A stretch of DNA of 32,524 bases from Paracoccaceae bacterium (GCA_009773055.1 WOUW01000020.1:37925-70448), one strand, 5' to 3'; numbered from the stretch's first letter, positions 9,104 to 17,777 are shown. Program-made: numbers and translations. The notes: generated by a model from the letters alone, not told the origin.

Positions 9104-9174
9104 GCGCTTCGGTGCCCCAGAGGTTCGGGGGCCAATATCGGCCCGAACCGGGCCGGGCGCAAGGCAATGCGGGG

Positions 9175-9456
9175 TTACTTGCCGTTCAGCCGGTCGCGCA
9201 ACAGCTTGCCGGTCTTGAAGAACGGCACTTTCTTGTCGTCGACCTTCACCGCTTCGCCGGTGCGCGGGTTGCGGCCCACGCGGGCGTCGCGCGCCTTGAC
9301 CGAAAACGCGCCGAAGCCGCGCAGCTCGACCCGGTCACCCTTGGCCAGCGCCTCGATGATTTCTTCAAAGACCGTGTTCACGATCCGCTCGACATGCCGC
9401 TGGGTCAAATGCGGGTTCTCATCCGCGATCTTCTGGATCAGTTCCGAACGGATCAT
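9175..9456 (-). CDS. ihfB: Integration host factor subunit beta
   Basis: 93 residues. IHF is a heterodimer that bends DNA at specific sites and acts in replication, recombination and transcription. [19 protein letters not shown] starts the protein. The beta-arm signature [10 protein letters not shown] holds the intercalating proline (residue 64). [18 protein letters not shown] and [15 protein letters not shown] are typical of the beta subunit. The ATG at 9456 follows a GGGGGGAC ribosome site; a longer frame upstream to 9609 has no similarity. It follows rpsA after a terminator and lies upstream of lapA and trpF, as in E. coli and Rhodobacter. Confidence 0.96.
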   Translation of the reverse strand: MIRSELIQKIADENPHLTQRHVERIVNTVFEEIIEALAKGDRVELRGFGAFSVKARDARVGRNPRTGEAVKVDDKKVPFFKTGKLLRDRLNGK

Positions 9457-9574
9457 CCGTAGTCCCCCCTGTGGTTCGGTCCCTGGCAGGCGACCGCCAC
9501 GCTCTTGTTCTCGCGCGACTATAGCGGCAGGATTTGTCTTATGACAAACAAAAACCGGGACTTGGGGATAAGGA

Positions 9575-9601
9575 AAAGGCCCCGCGTGTGGCGGGGCCTT
9601 T
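9575..9601 (-). terminator. Rho-independent terminator of rpsA
   Basis: Minus strand: GGCCCCGC (9598-9591), loop CACAC, GCGGGGCC (9585-9578), then TTTT (9577-9574). An 8-bp perfect stem about 33 bases after the rpsA stop. The plus strand also carries TTT, so it could work in both directions. Confidence 0.85.
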
Positions 9602-9633
9602 ACATTCAATCAGAGGTTTGAACCCCGGAAGCC

Positions 9634-11313
9634 TTAGCTGCGGTCCTTCAGAGCCGCGCCAAGGATGTCGCCCAGCGAGGCGCCCGAATCGGACGAGCCA
9701 TACTGTTCGACCGCTTCCTTCTCTTCGGCGATCTCGCGTGCCTTGATCGACAGACCCAGCTTGCGGGTCTTCGGGTCGATGTTGGTCACACGGACGTCCA
9801 CGTGGTCGCCCACCTGGAACCGCTCGGGACGCTGGTCGGCGCGGTCGCGCGACAGGTCCGAACGGCGGATGAAGGACTTCTGGTTGTTGTACTCAACCTC
9901 GATCCCGCCTTCCTCGATCGCGGTCACGGTGACGGTGACGATCCCGCCCCGCTTCACGCCATCAACGGCATCGGTGAAGGTGTCGTCGCCCAAAGCCTTG
10001 ACGGACAGCGAGATGCGTTCCTTCTCGACGTCCACTTCGGTGACGGCGGCCTTGACCGTGTCGCCCTTGCGGTAGTTCTGGATCGCTTCTTCGCCGCGCT
10101 GGTCCCAGGACAGGTCGGAAAGATGGACCATGCCGTCGATGTCGTTGTCGAGGCCGACGAACAGACCGAATTCGGTGATGTTCTTGACTTCGCCTTCGAT
10201 CGACGAACCAACCGGGTGGGTTTCGGCAAAGACTTCCCACGGGTTGCGCTGGGTCTGCTTCAGGCCAAGCGAAACGCGACGCTTGGCGCTGTCGATCTCC
10301 AGCACCATGACGTCAACCTCTTGCGAGGTAGAGACGATCTTGCCGGGGTGCACGTTCTTCTTGGTCCAGGACATTTCCGAGACGTGAACCAGACCTTCAA
10401 CACCGGCTTCCAGCTCCACGAAGGCGCCGTAATCGGTGATGTTGGTGACGCGGCCTTTGTGGACCGTGCCGATGGCATACATCTTCTCGACGGCATCCCA
10501 CGGATCGGACTGGAGCTGTTTCATGCCCAGCGAAATACGGTGGGTTTCCTTGTTGATCTTGATGACCTGGACCTTGACGGTCTCGCCGATCGACAGAATC
10601 TCCGACGGGTGGTTGACGCGGCGCCAGGCCATGTCGGTGACGTGCAGCAAGCCATCAACGCCGCCCAGATCAACGAACGCACCGTATTCGGTGATGTTCT
10701 TGACCACGCCGTCGACGACTTGACCCTCGGTCAGGTTGCCGATGACTTCGGCGCGCTGTTCGGCGCGGCTTTCTTCCAGGATCGCACGACGCGAGACAAC
10801 GATGTTGCCGCGACGACGGTCCATCTTCAGGATCTGGAACGGCTGCTTCATGCCCATCAGCGGGCCAGCGTCACGCACCGGGCGGACGTCAACCTGGCTG
10901 CCAGGAAGGAATGCAACAGCGCCACCAAGGTCGACCGTGAAGCCGCCCTTGACCCGACCGAAGATCGCGCCATCGACGCGCAATTCGGAGGCGTAGGCCT
11001 TTTCCAGACGATCCCAGGCTTCTTCGCGGCGAGCTTTCTCGCGGCTGATCTGAGCCTCACCACGGGAGTTTTCCACGCGGTCGAGGTAGACCTCGACGGT
11101 GTCGCCAACATTGATGTTGGGCTGTTCACCGGGGTTGGCGAATTCTTTCAGGTCGATGCGGCCTTCCATCTTGTAGCCGACATCGATGATGGCCTGGCCC
11201 GCTTCGATCGCGATGACCCGGCCTTTGACGACAGTGCCCTCTTCGGGGGTGTCGATCTCGAAGCTTTCCTTCAACAGGGCTTCGAAGTCTTCCATGGTTG
11301 CTTTAGCGCACAT
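9634..11313 (-). CDS. rpsA: 30S ribosomal protein S1
   Basis: 559 residues with six S1 RNA-binding repeats in a row, for example GRVIAIEAGQAIIDVGYKME, VVKNITEYGAFVDLGGVDGL, VTNITDYGAFVELEAGVEGL and VKNITEFGLFVGLDNDIDGM. S1 recruits mRNA to the small subunit. The ATG at 11313 (MCAKATMEDFEALLKESFEI) sits 10 bases after AAAGGAA; a GTG seven codons upstream overlaps that ribosome site and is unlikely. The gene has its own promoter (11448-11476) and a strong terminator, so it can be expressed apart from the cmk pair upstream. In many bacteria S1 represses its own translation; a hairpin in the leader (11426-11443) could take part, but that is inference. Confidence 0.97.
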   Translation of the reverse strand: MCAKATMEDFEALLKESFEIDTPEEGTVVKGRVIAIEAGQAIIDVGYKMEGRIDLKEFANPGEQPNINVGDTVEVYLDRVENSRGEAQISREKARREEAWDRLEKAYASELRVDGAIFGRVKGGFTVDLGGAVAFLPGSQVDVRPVRDAGPLMGMKQPFQILKMDRRRGNIVVSRRAILEESRAEQRAEVIGNLTEGQVVDGVVKNITEYGAFVDLGGVDGLLHVTDMAWRRVNHPSEILSIGETVKVQVIKINKETHRISLGMKQLQSDPWDAVEKMYAIGTVHKGRVTNITDYGAFVELEAGVEGLVHVSEMSWTKKNVHPGKIVSTSQEVDVMVLEIDSAKRRVSLGLKQTQRNPWEVFAETHPVGSSIEGEVKNITEFGLFVGLDNDIDGMVHLSDLSWDQRGEEAIQNYRKGDTVKAAVTEVDVEKERISLSVKALGDDTFTDAVDGVKRGGIVTVTVTAIEEGGIEVEYNNQKSFIRRSDLSRDRADQRPERFQVGDHVDVRVTNIDPKTRKLGLSIKAREIAEEKEAVEQYGSSDSGASLGDILGAALKDRS

Positions 11314-11425
11314 ATAGATCAGTTTCCTTTTCACGTGTTTTCACTGGCCATGCGGTTGGCTCCGCCGGTCTTTGGCTTTCCCGAAAAACGAAAACGCGCC
11401 CTGATCCGGCTCACCGGACAAGACG

Positions 11426-11443
11426 GCATCTGTTTTCAGATGC
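11426..11443 (-). promoter_or_regulatory. Hairpin in the rpsA 5' leader
   Basis: GCATCTG and CAGATGC form a perfect 7-bp stem with a 4-base loop (AAAA on the transcript strand), just downstream of the candidate promoter and about 115 bases before the rpsA start. It could be an S1 autoregulatory or mRNA-stabilising element. No U-run follows, so it is not a terminator. Confidence 0.4.
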
Positions 11444-11447
11444 GGGG

Positions 11448-11476
11448 TCTATAGTGGGAAAGACCCAGCGGGGCAA
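11448..11476 (-). promoter_or_regulatory. Candidate sigma-70 promoter for rpsA
   Basis: Minus strand TTGCCC (11476-11471), a 17-base spacer, then TATAGA (11453-11448). Both boxes are close to consensus and the spacing is ideal. It gives a leader of about 125 bases containing a hairpin. Confidence 0.6.
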
Positions 11477-11517
11477 GGGAAAGTGGCCACGTCAGAGCGC
11501 GGGCGGCAGCTTCGGCG

Positions 11518-12483
11518 TCAAAGGCCCAACCTGCCGCGCGGGAACCCGACGCGTTCAAAGGCGGCGAAGGCGCGGTCCTCGAAATCCTTGGCGGCAAGTT
11601 CCACGGTATGACGGTTGAAATACCAGTGGACCATCTTCGGATAGGCCCAGTCCGCGGTCAAAGCCTTCGTCAGAGCCTTCGGAAAATCGGCTGCCCCCGA
11701 GGCCTGCGTCACCAGGGTCGGGAAATCTGATCCACCGAACAGGATCGCGGGCTTGCGGTGCAGGAACCCTTCCATCGCTACCGCCGAGTTGACCGACACC
11801 GTCACAGCTGCAGCCGCCAGCACGTCATGGACGTTGGCCTCGGTCGCCTGAACCTTTGCCCCCTGCGCCACCGCCCGGGCGATGGCTGCGCGACCGTCTT
11901 CCAGCACCTGCGGGTGCGGCTTCACCAGGACCGGCCGGCCGGCAGATCCTTGCGCGACGGCAAGGATCGTCTCCTCCACACTCAGCTTGCAGCGACCGTA
12001 GAAAAAGGCCGACGGGCCTTGCAGGAACAGGGCCACCGAAGCCGGCGGCAGGTCCAGCGCAACCTCGCGCGGCTGGTGAAAACGCGACCGGCGGCGCTGC
12101 ACGAACCTTGCCTCCAGGTCCGCGAAGAACCGTTCCGCCGCCCCGCTGTCGACCTCGCTTGGATCAAAGACCGCCCGGGCCGCCAGGCTTTCGGCATGGA
12201 CGCCCCGCGGGTCCAGGTGCCAAAAGCCGTGCAGATAGGCCAGCGCGGCGTTGAGCCAGCCTTCGCCTTCGACCCTGCCGTTTTCGACGATGTGCAGATT
12301 GCCGTCCGCTTCGGCGTGCCCCCGCCGCATTTCATCCGGGTGCCGGGCAATGGCGCGAAAGCCCAGTCCCCGCGCCTCGCACATCACGGCAAGGCGGGTG
12401 AACAGCGCAAGCCGGTGGCGTCCTCGCCAATCGTGCAGGTCGCGCGGATTTATGTGAAGATGAATATCTGGCCTTGCCGTCAT
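11518..12483 (-). CDS. Capsule polysaccharide-type glycosyltransferase-like protein
   Basis: 321 residues, no signal peptide or membrane segment. The C-terminal half has the pattern of capsule-export-linked (KpsC/KpsS, Capsule_synth) transferases: [10 protein letters not shown], then [20 protein letters not shown], then [21 protein letters not shown] and the serine/glutamate-containing VNSAVAMEG block are the usual nucleotide-sugar-binding elements. The middle has [15 protein letters not shown]. The ATG at 12483 overlaps the cmk stop by four bases (ATGA), so it is translated together with cmk. Its place between cmk and rpsA is unusual, as those are normally neighbours. Donor and acceptor sugars unknown; a role in surface polysaccharide is inferred from the family. 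Confidence 0.65.
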   Translation of the reverse strand: MTARPDIHLHINPRDLHDWRGRHRLALFTRLAVMCEARGLGFRAIARHPDEMRRGHAEADGNLHIVENGRVEGEGWLNAALAYLHGFWHLDPRGVHAESLAARAVFDPSEVDSGAAERFFADLEARFVQRRRSRFHQPREVALDLPPASVALFLQGPSAFFYGRCKLSVEETILAVAQGSAGRPVLVKPHPQVLEDGRAAIARAVAQGAKVQATEANVHDVLAAAAVTVSVNSAVAMEGFLHRKPAILFGGSDFPTLVTQASGAADFPKALTKALTADWAYPKMVHWYFNRHTVELAAKDFEDRAFAAFERVGFPRGRLGL

Positions 12484-12966
12484 CGACGCTTGGGAAGGCG
12501 CGCTTCGACAATGGCGCAGGCTGCGGCGACCGCTTCGTCGATTGCAAGCTTGCTGGTGTCGATCACCACCGCATCTTCTGCCGCCCGCAAAGGCGCATCG
12601 GCCCGGCCCATGTCGCGGGCGTCGCGCTCTATGACCTCGTCCAGAACCCGGGCCTCGTCGCCCCCCACCTCCAGCCAGCGCCGGTGCGCACGGACCTCCG
12701 GGCTGGCGGTGACGTATAACTTCACTTCGGCCGCCGGGCAGATCACCGTGCCGATGTCGCGACCATCGAGGACCGCACCACCCTCACCCCGCGCAAAGCG
12801 TCGCTGAAAGTCGATCAGGGCGGCGCGCACTTCGGGCAAGGCAGCGACCCGGCTGGCCGCCTGCCCCGCCTCCAGAGTCCGCAGGTCGCCCCGTTGCAGA
12901 TCGTCGGGCGTCAGGTGGCGCGCGGCCTTGGCCGGATCGCCGCCCTTCATCCACCGTGAAGATCAT
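12480..12966 (-). pseudogene. cmk: Cytidylate kinase gene lacking its P-loop segment
   Basis: Cmk phosphorylates CMP and dCMP. The C-terminal three quarters are clear: [56 protein letters not shown] and [16 protein letters not shown] normal enzyme begins with a sequence like M-x-FTVAIDGPAASGKGT. Here ATG-ATC-TTC-ACG-GTG (MIFTV) stands at 12966-12952, and the next bases already belong to the codons for KGGDP in another frame. About 39 residues, including the ATP-binding P-loop and the FAHLDTGLLYRAVG block, are gone, i.e. roughly 115-120 bases, and the frame is shifted. An internal ATG at 12950 could still start a 156-residue fragment, which could not bind ATP. Since cmk is usually important or essential in this group, assembly error must be considered. 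Confidence 0.8.
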
Positions 12967-13314
12967 AGCGCTGCGCGTCGTGCCCCCCCCGCACCCCCGT
13001 CGGATGCCTTCCGCGGAAGTAATTGGAAATGGGCAGGGCGTGAAGAGGAAAGTCAACGAAAGGCGCAGCCTCCGTCTTTTGCGCATTGGACCAACAGGCA
13101 CCCAACATGTTGAAATCGCAGGCGGCCTGTCCCGCCGACGGCGCAATTTGCATGGTGTTTCCACTTGGATTCTCTGCCTTCTTGTGCAAATCTTCCGCCG
13201 CGACGTTAACTTTTCGACCACTGTCTCCGACCATCGGCCACAGCAATCGACACTAAGCTGACGGGGCCAAACCGCCGCATCCCGCGGGCGGTACGACAGA
13301 CAGGAGAGTTCACG
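12967..13314. other. Intergenic region between cmk and cspA
   Basis: About 350 bases with no supported gene. Next to cmk it has a run of eight C (12983-12990) and a 12-bp palindrome CTTCCGCGGAAG near 13009-13020. Another palindrome, CAACATGTTG, is at 13103-13112. The right part should hold the cspA promoter and its long leader. aroA, which often lies upstream of cmk in Rhodobacter, is absent. A weak open frame on the minus strand (about 12947-13246) has no recognisable similarity. Confidence 0.5.
13182..13210 (+). promoter_or_regulatory. Candidate promoter for cspA
   Basis: TTGTGC (13182-13187), a 17-base spacer and GTTAAC (13205-13210). It would give a leader of about 100 bases, in keeping with long leaders of cold-shock genes. 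Boxes are only moderately close to consensus. Confidence 0.3.
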
Positions 13315-13521
13315 ATGGCTAAGGGCACCGTGAAATGGTTCAATGAAACCAAAGGCTACGGCTTCATTGCCCCGGAAGGCGGCAAGAAGGACGTGTTCGT
13401 CCACATCACCGCACTGGAACGTGCAGGCCTGCGCAGCCTGAAAGATGGCCAGCCGGTCACCTTCGATATCGAAGCTGGCCGTGACGGGCGCGAATCCGCG
13501 ACCAACCTGGCGCTGGCGTAA
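13315..13521 (+). CDS. cspA: Cold-shock domain protein
   Basis: 68 residues, a single cold-shock domain. MAKGTVKWFNETKGYGFIAP contains RNP1 (KGYGFI) and VFVHITALE contains RNP2 (VFVHI). These OB-fold proteins bind single-stranded nucleic acid and unwind mRNA, in the cold or in growing cells. The ATG at 13315 follows AGGAGAG. Gene numbering within the CspA family is arbitrary, so the symbol only denotes the family. It is transcribed alone, followed by a GC-rich hairpin. Confidence 0.93.
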   Translation: MAKGTVKWFNETKGYGFIAPEGGKKDVFVHITALERAGLRSLKDGQPVTFDIEAGRDGRESATNLALA

Positions 13522-13544
13522 CGCCGGACTGACGAAAGTCGGTC

Positions 13545-13574
13545 GGGGGCGGTCCGCCGCCCCCACACCTTTCT
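13545..13574 (+). terminator. Hairpin terminator after cspA
   Basis: GGGGGCGG (13545-13552), loop TCCG, CCGCCCCC (13557-13564), then ACACCTTTCT. A strong 8-bp stem with a weak T-tract, lying between the convergent cspA and receiver-like genes. Confidence 0.55.
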
Positions 13575-14004
13575 AGTTCATCGTGACCGCTGCCCTGTCG
13601 CGCAGCACATGGTCGAATCCGATGCGGAAACTCGCCTCGGAGACGTCCTCGGGCAGGCAGACCGCCGTGCGCCGCCCCAAAGGATAAACCGGCACATCGA
13701 ACTCGCGGCTGACCAGCATCACCCGCATCTTCGCGTCACCGGCAATCAGCGCCGAGATCGCCTGTTCCGCCCCGGTGATGCCGCCGAACCCGTCGCAGTC
13801 CATCACGAAAAGATCATAGCCAAAGCGGTCGTTCAGAACCGCGCCCACTGCGTCACCAAGATCGTCGAAGGCGTCGACCAGACTGCCGTATTCGGCAAGA
13901 CGCTGCCCGGTCCGGCTTTCGGCATGATCCGTCAGCAACAGCACCCGCACGCCCAAGGTGTGCGTTGCTACCGCCTGGCGATTGGTTTGAATGAAAGTCC
14001 GCAC
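13573..14004 (-). CDS. Receiver-domain-like protein of unknown function
   Basis: 143 residues. The pattern resembles a degenerate response-regulator receiver fold: VRVLLLTDHAESRTGQRLAE at strand 1, then YDLFVMDCDGFGG at strand 3, where the Asp of VMDCDG matches the phospho-acceptor position, then MRVMLVSREFDVPV at strand 4. A usual conserved lysine in strand 5 is not evident. There is no output domain. The GTG at 14004 lies 6 bases after GGAGGA, which favours it over the GTG at 14010 that touches that site. It is convergent with cspA and divergent from the aldolase gene. A role in signalling is inference. Confidence 0.6.
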   Translation of the reverse strand: MRTFIQTNRQAVATHTLGVRVLLLTDHAESRTGQRLAEYGSLVDAFDDLGDAVGAVLNDRFGYDLFVMDCDGFGGITGAEQAISALIAGDAKMRVMLVSREFDVPVYPLGRRTAVCLPEDVSEASFRIGFDHVLRDRAAVTMN

Positions 14005-14266
14005 GCGCACTCCTCCACTACCTTATGCCAGTATCGTCAAACAATGCGGAGAGCATCCGCCCGAATAAAGGAAACTTGCAGGAAAAACTGCCGCTTCACC
14101 GCCACATTCATGCCAAAGTTGCCGACCCAGTCGGCCTGCGCCACGCTAAAGTTGTAAAACTCACAGTTTGCCCGGCTGGGAACCCGGTCGCCACGCTGTT
14201 AACCTATTCCAGGCGAAAAAGCAGCCCTTCTTTGCAAACGGGCATGATTCGCAGGGGAGGACCGCC
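14005..14266. promoter_or_regulatory. Divergent intergenic region with a TTTGCAAA palindrome
   Basis: About 260 bases between the receiver-like gene (-) and the aldolase gene (+). An exact 8-bp palindrome TTTGCAAA lies at 14231-14238, 29 bases before the aldolase start. This is the core that ScfR-type acyl-CoA regulators (RamB, PccR) are described to bind, but a single copy may be chance. No clear promoter boxes were seen. Confidence 0.35.
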
Positions 14267-15013
14267 ATGAACCATTACACCAACATGACAGATCTCGACC
14301 TTCGGCAGGACCTGGCAGCGGCCTTTCGCTGGACCGTCCGGCTGAACCTGCACGAAGCCGTTGCCAACCATTTCTCGCTGGCAGTGAACCCGGACGGCAC
14401 GCGGTTCCTGATCAATCCGAACGGTCGCCACTTCAGCCGGATCACCGCGTCATCGCTGGTCGAGATTGACGCGACCGATCCGGACACCATGTCCGGCCCC
14501 GATGCGCCGGACCCGACCGCCTGGGGTCTGCACGGCGCAATCCACCGTGCCTGCCCGCATGCGGTTTGCGTGATGCATGTCCATTCGGTCCACGCGACGG
14601 TTCTGGCCAGCCTCGCAGATTCGCGGCTGCCCGCCATCGACCAGAACAGCGCGATGTTCTTCGACCGGCATGTTGTGGACGATCACTACGGCGGCATGGC
14701 CTTCGAGGAAGAGGGCGCGCGCTGCGCCCAACTCCTCGCAGACCCGAAGATCACCACGATGATCATGGGCAACCACGGCGTCCTCGTCATCGGGCGCAGC
14801 GTGTCCGAGACGTTCAACCGGCTCTACTACTTCGAACGCGCGGCGGAAACCTACATTCGCGCCCTGCAGACCGGTCGCCCCTTGCGCGTCCTGCCCGACG
14901 AGATCGCCGAAAAGACCGCCCGGGAATGGGAGGCCTATCCCGGTTTTGCGGACGCCCACTTGCGCGAATTGCGCGCGATCCTCGATACCGAAGACCCCGG
15001 TTACGCCATCTAG
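14267..15013 (+). CDS. Class II aldolase/adducin family protein
   Basis: 248 residues. MTDLDLRQDLAAAFRWTVRL is followed by NEAVANHFSL-like text (LHEAVANHFSLAV). The zinc-binding histidines are seen in MHVHSVHATVLASL (HxH) and a third in the region before GNHGVLVIGRSVSETFN. This is the fold of fuculose-1-phosphate aldolase and ribulose-5-phosphate epimerase, which split or isomerise sugar phosphates with zinc. Many members in Rhodobacteraceae are uncharacterised. The ATG at 14267 follows AGGGGAGG. It stands alone, so its substrate cannot be inferred from context. Confidence 0.85.
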   Translation: MNHYTNMTDLDLRQDLAAAFRWTVRLNLHEAVANHFSLAVNPDGTRFLINPNGRHFSRITASSLVEIDATDPDTMSGPDAPDPTAWGLHGAIHRACPHAVCVMHVHSVHATVLASLADSRLPAIDQNSAMFFDRHVVDDHYGGMAFEEEGARCAQLLADPKITTMIMGNHGVLVIGRSVSETFNRLYYFERAAETYIRALQTGRPLRVLPDEIAEKTAREWEAYPGFADAHLRELRAILDTEDPGYAI

Positions 15014-15118
15014 GTCCCCGATTCCTCGCCGAAAGATCGCGACTTGCCGAAGTGGGCCGAATTTCGGCTTCGCTTTTGCCAGCCCCCATCCTAAATCAGG
15101 GTCAAAGGGAGTCCTGCC

Positions 15119-15322
15119 ATGCTGTCCGATCCGCTTTTCATCTTTGGTGCCATCGCCTGCCTCGTCGTGCTGGGCATCCTTCTCTTCGGCATCGGCACCT
15201 TCGCCAAGGGCGGTGAGTTCAACAAGCGCAACGCCAACAAGATCATGCGCTGGCGGCTTGGAGTGCAGTTCATCGCGGTGGTGCTGATTGCGGCCTTCGC
15301 CTGGCTGCGCGCCCGGTCGTGA
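15119..15322 (+). CDS. Twin transmembrane protein
   Basis: 67 residues with two hydrophobic helices: PLFIFGAIACLVVLGILLFG (residues 5-24) and LGVQFIAVVLIAAFAWL (about 47-63), joined by a basic loop KGGEFNKRNANKIMRWR. This matches the small twin-transmembrane (HIG1-like) proteins of Rhodobacteraceae; its relation to respiratory-complex factors is only by resemblance. GGGAG precedes the ATG at 15119-15121. It ends 16 bases before the adenosyltransferase start and is probably co-transcribed with it and perhaps the etf genes. Confidence 0.8.
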   Translation: MLSDPLFIFGAIACLVVLGILLFGIGTFAKGGEFNKRNANKIMRWRLGVQFIAVVLIAAFAWLRARS

Positions 15323-15338
15323 GGGTTGGGGAGTAAAA

Positions 15339-15911
15339 ATGGTCGTCCTGTCGAAAATCTACACCAAGACCGGCGACGCCGGGGAAACCGCGCTCGGCAA
15401 TGGCGCGCGGGTTGCCAAGCATTCGCTCCGCGTCAGCGCCTACGGCACCGTCGATGAGACCAACGCGACCGTGGGCCTTGCGCGGCTGCATGCAACCGGC
15501 GACATGGCCGAGGCGCTGAAGCGTATCTCGAACGACCTTTTCGACCTTGGGGCCGACCTTTGCACCCCCGACCGGCACCTCGACGCAACCTTGCCCTATA
15601 CGCCCCTGCGGATGATCGAAGTCCAGGTTGACCGGCTGGAACGCGAGATCGACGCGATGAACGAAAAGCTGACGCCCTTGCGCAGTTTCATTCTGCCCGG
15701 CGGGTCTGTCCTGGCCGCCCAGCTGCATCTCTGCCGCACAATCTGTCGCCGCGCCGAACGGCTGGTCGTGGAGGCTGCAACCATGGAAGACGTGAACCCC
15801 GAGGCCGTGCGCTACCTCAACCGCCTTTCGGACTGGTTCTTCGTCGCGGGCCGCATTGCCAACAATGACGGCAAGGACGACGTGCTTTGGGTTCCCGGCC
15901 TGACACGCTGA
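15339..15911 (+). CDS. Cob(I)alamin adenosyltransferase, PduO type
   Basis: 190 residues. It moves adenosine from ATP to cob(I)alamin, giving adenosylcobalamin. The ATP-binding opening KIYTKTGDAGETAL (residues 6-19), VSAYGTVDETNATVGLAR and the C-terminal RRAERLVVEA and LNRLSDWFFVAGR blocks are those of PduO/MMAB-type enzymes. The ATG at 15339 follows TTGGGGAG. In this context the coenzyme would serve the B12-dependent mutases of the ethylmalonyl-CoA and methylmalonyl-CoA routes, which fits the nearby etf, hbd and mcd genes. An inverted repeat TGATCGC-CCCTC-GCGATCA (15917-15935) follows the stop. Confidence 0.93.
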   Translation: MVVLSKIYTKTGDAGETALGNGARVAKHSLRVSAYGTVDETNATVGLARLHATGDMAEALKRISNDLFDLGADLCTPDRHLDATLPYTPLRMIEVQVDRLEREIDAMNEKLTPLRSFILPGGSVLAAQLHLCRTICRRAERLVVEAATMEDVNPEAVRYLNRLSDWFFVAGRIANNDGKDDVLWVPGLTR

Positions 15912-16057
15912 TCCTCTGATCGCCCCTCGCGATCAAAACGCGGCGTCGCGTCGCGCCAACCTGTCGCATTTGCTCTGTTGCGACGTTCCCCGATCCGGTA
16001 ACAGGCGGCGAGAGCTTGTGCGGCCTTGGGGGCCGCGTCGGACAAGGAGTGCGGCCC

Positions 16058-16819
16058 ATGAAGGTATTGGTCCCGGTCAAGCGGGTGATCGACTATAACG
16101 TGAAGGTGCGGGTGAAGGCGGACGGGTCGGGGGTTGACCTGGCCAACGTCAAGATGTCGATGAACCCCTTCGACGAGATTGCCGTCGAAGAGGCGATCCG
16201 GTTGAAGGAAAAGGGCATCGCGACCGAGGTCATCGTTGTGTCCATCGGCGTGAAGCAAAGCCAGGAAACCCTGCGCAACGCGCTTGCCATGGGGGCCGAC
16301 CGCGCGATCCTGATCGAGGCCACCGACAACGTCCACACCGACATCGAGCCGCTGGCCGTGGCAAAACTGCTGGCCGCCGTGGTCAAGGAAGAACAGCCGG
16401 GCCTCGTCCTTTGCGGCAAGCAGGCGATCGACAATGACATGAACGCGACGGGCCAGATGCTTGCAGCGCTCCTCGGCTGGTCGCAGGCCACCTTCGCCTC
16501 CGAGGTCGCGATCGAAGGCGACAGCGCCAAGGTGACCCGCGAAGTGGACGGCGGTCTGCAGACCATCACCGTCAAGATGCCGACGATCATCACCGTCGAT
16601 CTGCGCCTGAACGAGCCGCGCTATGCGTCGCTGCCGAATATCATGAAGGCCAAGGCCAAACCTTTGGCGGCGAAGACCCCGGCGGATTACGGCGTTGACG
16701 TCACGCCCCGGCTGTCCGTGGTGAAGACCGTGGAACCGGCCGGCCGCAAAGCCGGCGTCAAGGTCGCATCCGTGGCGGAACTGATCGCGAAACTCAAAGA
16801 CGAAGCGGGGGTGCTCTGA
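16058..16819 (+). CDS. etfB: Electron transfer flavoprotein beta subunit
   Basis: 253 residues. ETF takes electrons from acyl-CoA dehydrogenases and passes them to ETF-ubiquinone oxidoreductase. [54 protein letters not shown] and the signature [17 protein letters not shown] are present. The ATG at 16058 follows AAGGAG. The stop codon overlaps the etfA start (TGATG), a sign of coupled translation and equal amounts of the two subunits. The 146-base gap upstream, which follows the adenosyltransferase gene, probably carries the promoter, but boxes are not clear. Confidence 0.97.
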   Translation: MKVLVPVKRVIDYNVKVRVKADGSGVDLANVKMSMNPFDEIAVEEAIRLKEKGIATEVIVVSIGVKQSQETLRNALAMGADRAILIEATDNVHTDIEPLAVAKLLAAVVKEEQPGLVLCGKQAIDNDMNATGQMLAALLGWSQATFASEVAIEGDSAKVTREVDGGLQTITVKMPTIITVDLRLNEPRYASLPNIMKAKAKPLAAKTPADYGVDVTPRLSVVKTVEPAGRKAGVKVASVAELIAKLKDEAGVL

Positions 16820-17745
16820 TGGCCGTTCTTCTTCTGGCAGACGTTGTCGAGGGCAAGCTTGCAACCGACCAGGTGGCCAAGACCCTGACTGCGGTGAAAT
16901 CCCTTGGGCAGGTGACCGTGCTTGTCGCTGGCACGGGCGGCGATGCCGCTGCGGCCGAGGCGGCGACGCTGGACGGCGTGGCCAAGGTCCTCTTCGCCGA
17001 CGATCACGTCTATTGCCACGGCATGACCGAACCTACCGCCGCGCTGGTGGCGTCGCTGGCCGGAGACTACGAGCATATCGTTGCCCCCTCGGGTGCACTG
17101 TCTAAGTCGGTCCTGCCGCGTGTGGCGGCGATGCTTGACGTGATGGTGATCTCGGAAGTCCTCGCGGTGCATGACGCATCGACGTTCGACCGCCCGATCT
17201 ATGCCGGGAACGCGATCCAGACGGTCAAGACCTCGGACGCGACCAAGGTGATGACAATCCGCACCGCGACCTTCGACGCGGCGGGCAAGGGCGGCAACGC
17301 CCCGGTCGAGAAGGTCTCGGCTTCGGTCGATGGCAGCATGTCGGCCTGGGTCGAGGACAAGGTGGCCTCCAGCGACCGCCCGGAACTGACCTCGGCCGGG
17401 ATCGTCGTCTCGGGCGGCCGGGGCGTTGGCTCTCAGGCCGATTTCGCGCTGATCGAAAAGCTGGCCGACAAGCTGAATGCCGCCGTTGGCGCGTCGCGCG
17501 CGGCGGTGGACAGTGGCTATGCCCCGAACGACTGGCAGGTCGGCCAGACCGGCAAGGTCGTGGCGCCTGACCTTTACGTCGCCATCGGCATCTCGGGGGC
17601 GATCCAGCACCTTGCCGGGATGAAGGATTCGAAGGTCATCGTCGCTATCAACAAGGACGAAGAGGCCCCGATCTTCCAGGTCGCCGACTACGGACTTGTC
17701 GCGGACCTCTTCACCGCCGTGCCGGAACTGATCGAAAAGCTCTGA
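16819..17745 (+). CDS. etfA: Electron transfer flavoprotein alpha subunit
   Basis: 308 residues. The alpha subunit holds most of the FAD contacts. The N-terminal domain begins [20 protein letters not shown]; the C-terminal FAD domain has [60 protein letters not shown] and [20 protein letters not shown], all conserved. The start overlaps the end of etfB by one base. A 10-bp hairpin follows the stop, shared with the convergent DUF6473 gene. Confidence 0.97.
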   Translation: MAVLLLADVVEGKLATDQVAKTLTAVKSLGQVTVLVAGTGGDAAAAEAATLDGVAKVLFADDHVYCHGMTEPTAALVASLAGDYEHIVAPSGALSKSVLPRVAAMLDVMVISEVLAVHDASTFDRPIYAGNAIQTVKTSDATKVMTIRTATFDAAGKGGNAPVEKVSASVDGSMSAWVEDKVASSDRPELTSAGIVVSGGRGVGSQADFALIEKLADKLNAAVGASRAAVDSGYAPNDWQVGQTGKVVAPDLYVAIGISGAIQHLAGMKDSKVIVAINKDEEAPIFQVADYGLVADLFTAVPELIEKL

Positions 17746-17777
17746 CGCAACTGCCCCGTCAGCCCAGCCCAACCAAC

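Noticed and set aside
9802..11454. Open frame of about 550 codons on the plus strand
   Set aside because: It is exactly antisense to rpsA, and arises from the strong codon bias of a GC-rich ribosomal gene. No similarity, no ribosome site.
13145..13191. Inverted AATTTGCA / TGCAAAT pair upstream of cspA as an operator
   Set aside because: Arms are 32 bases apart and overlap the candidate promoter by chance; no link of cspA to acyl-CoA control is known.
12947..13246. Possible small gene upstream of cmk on the minus strand
   Set aside because: No recognisable similarity, no ribosome site, and it crosses the damaged cmk start; kept as intergenic.
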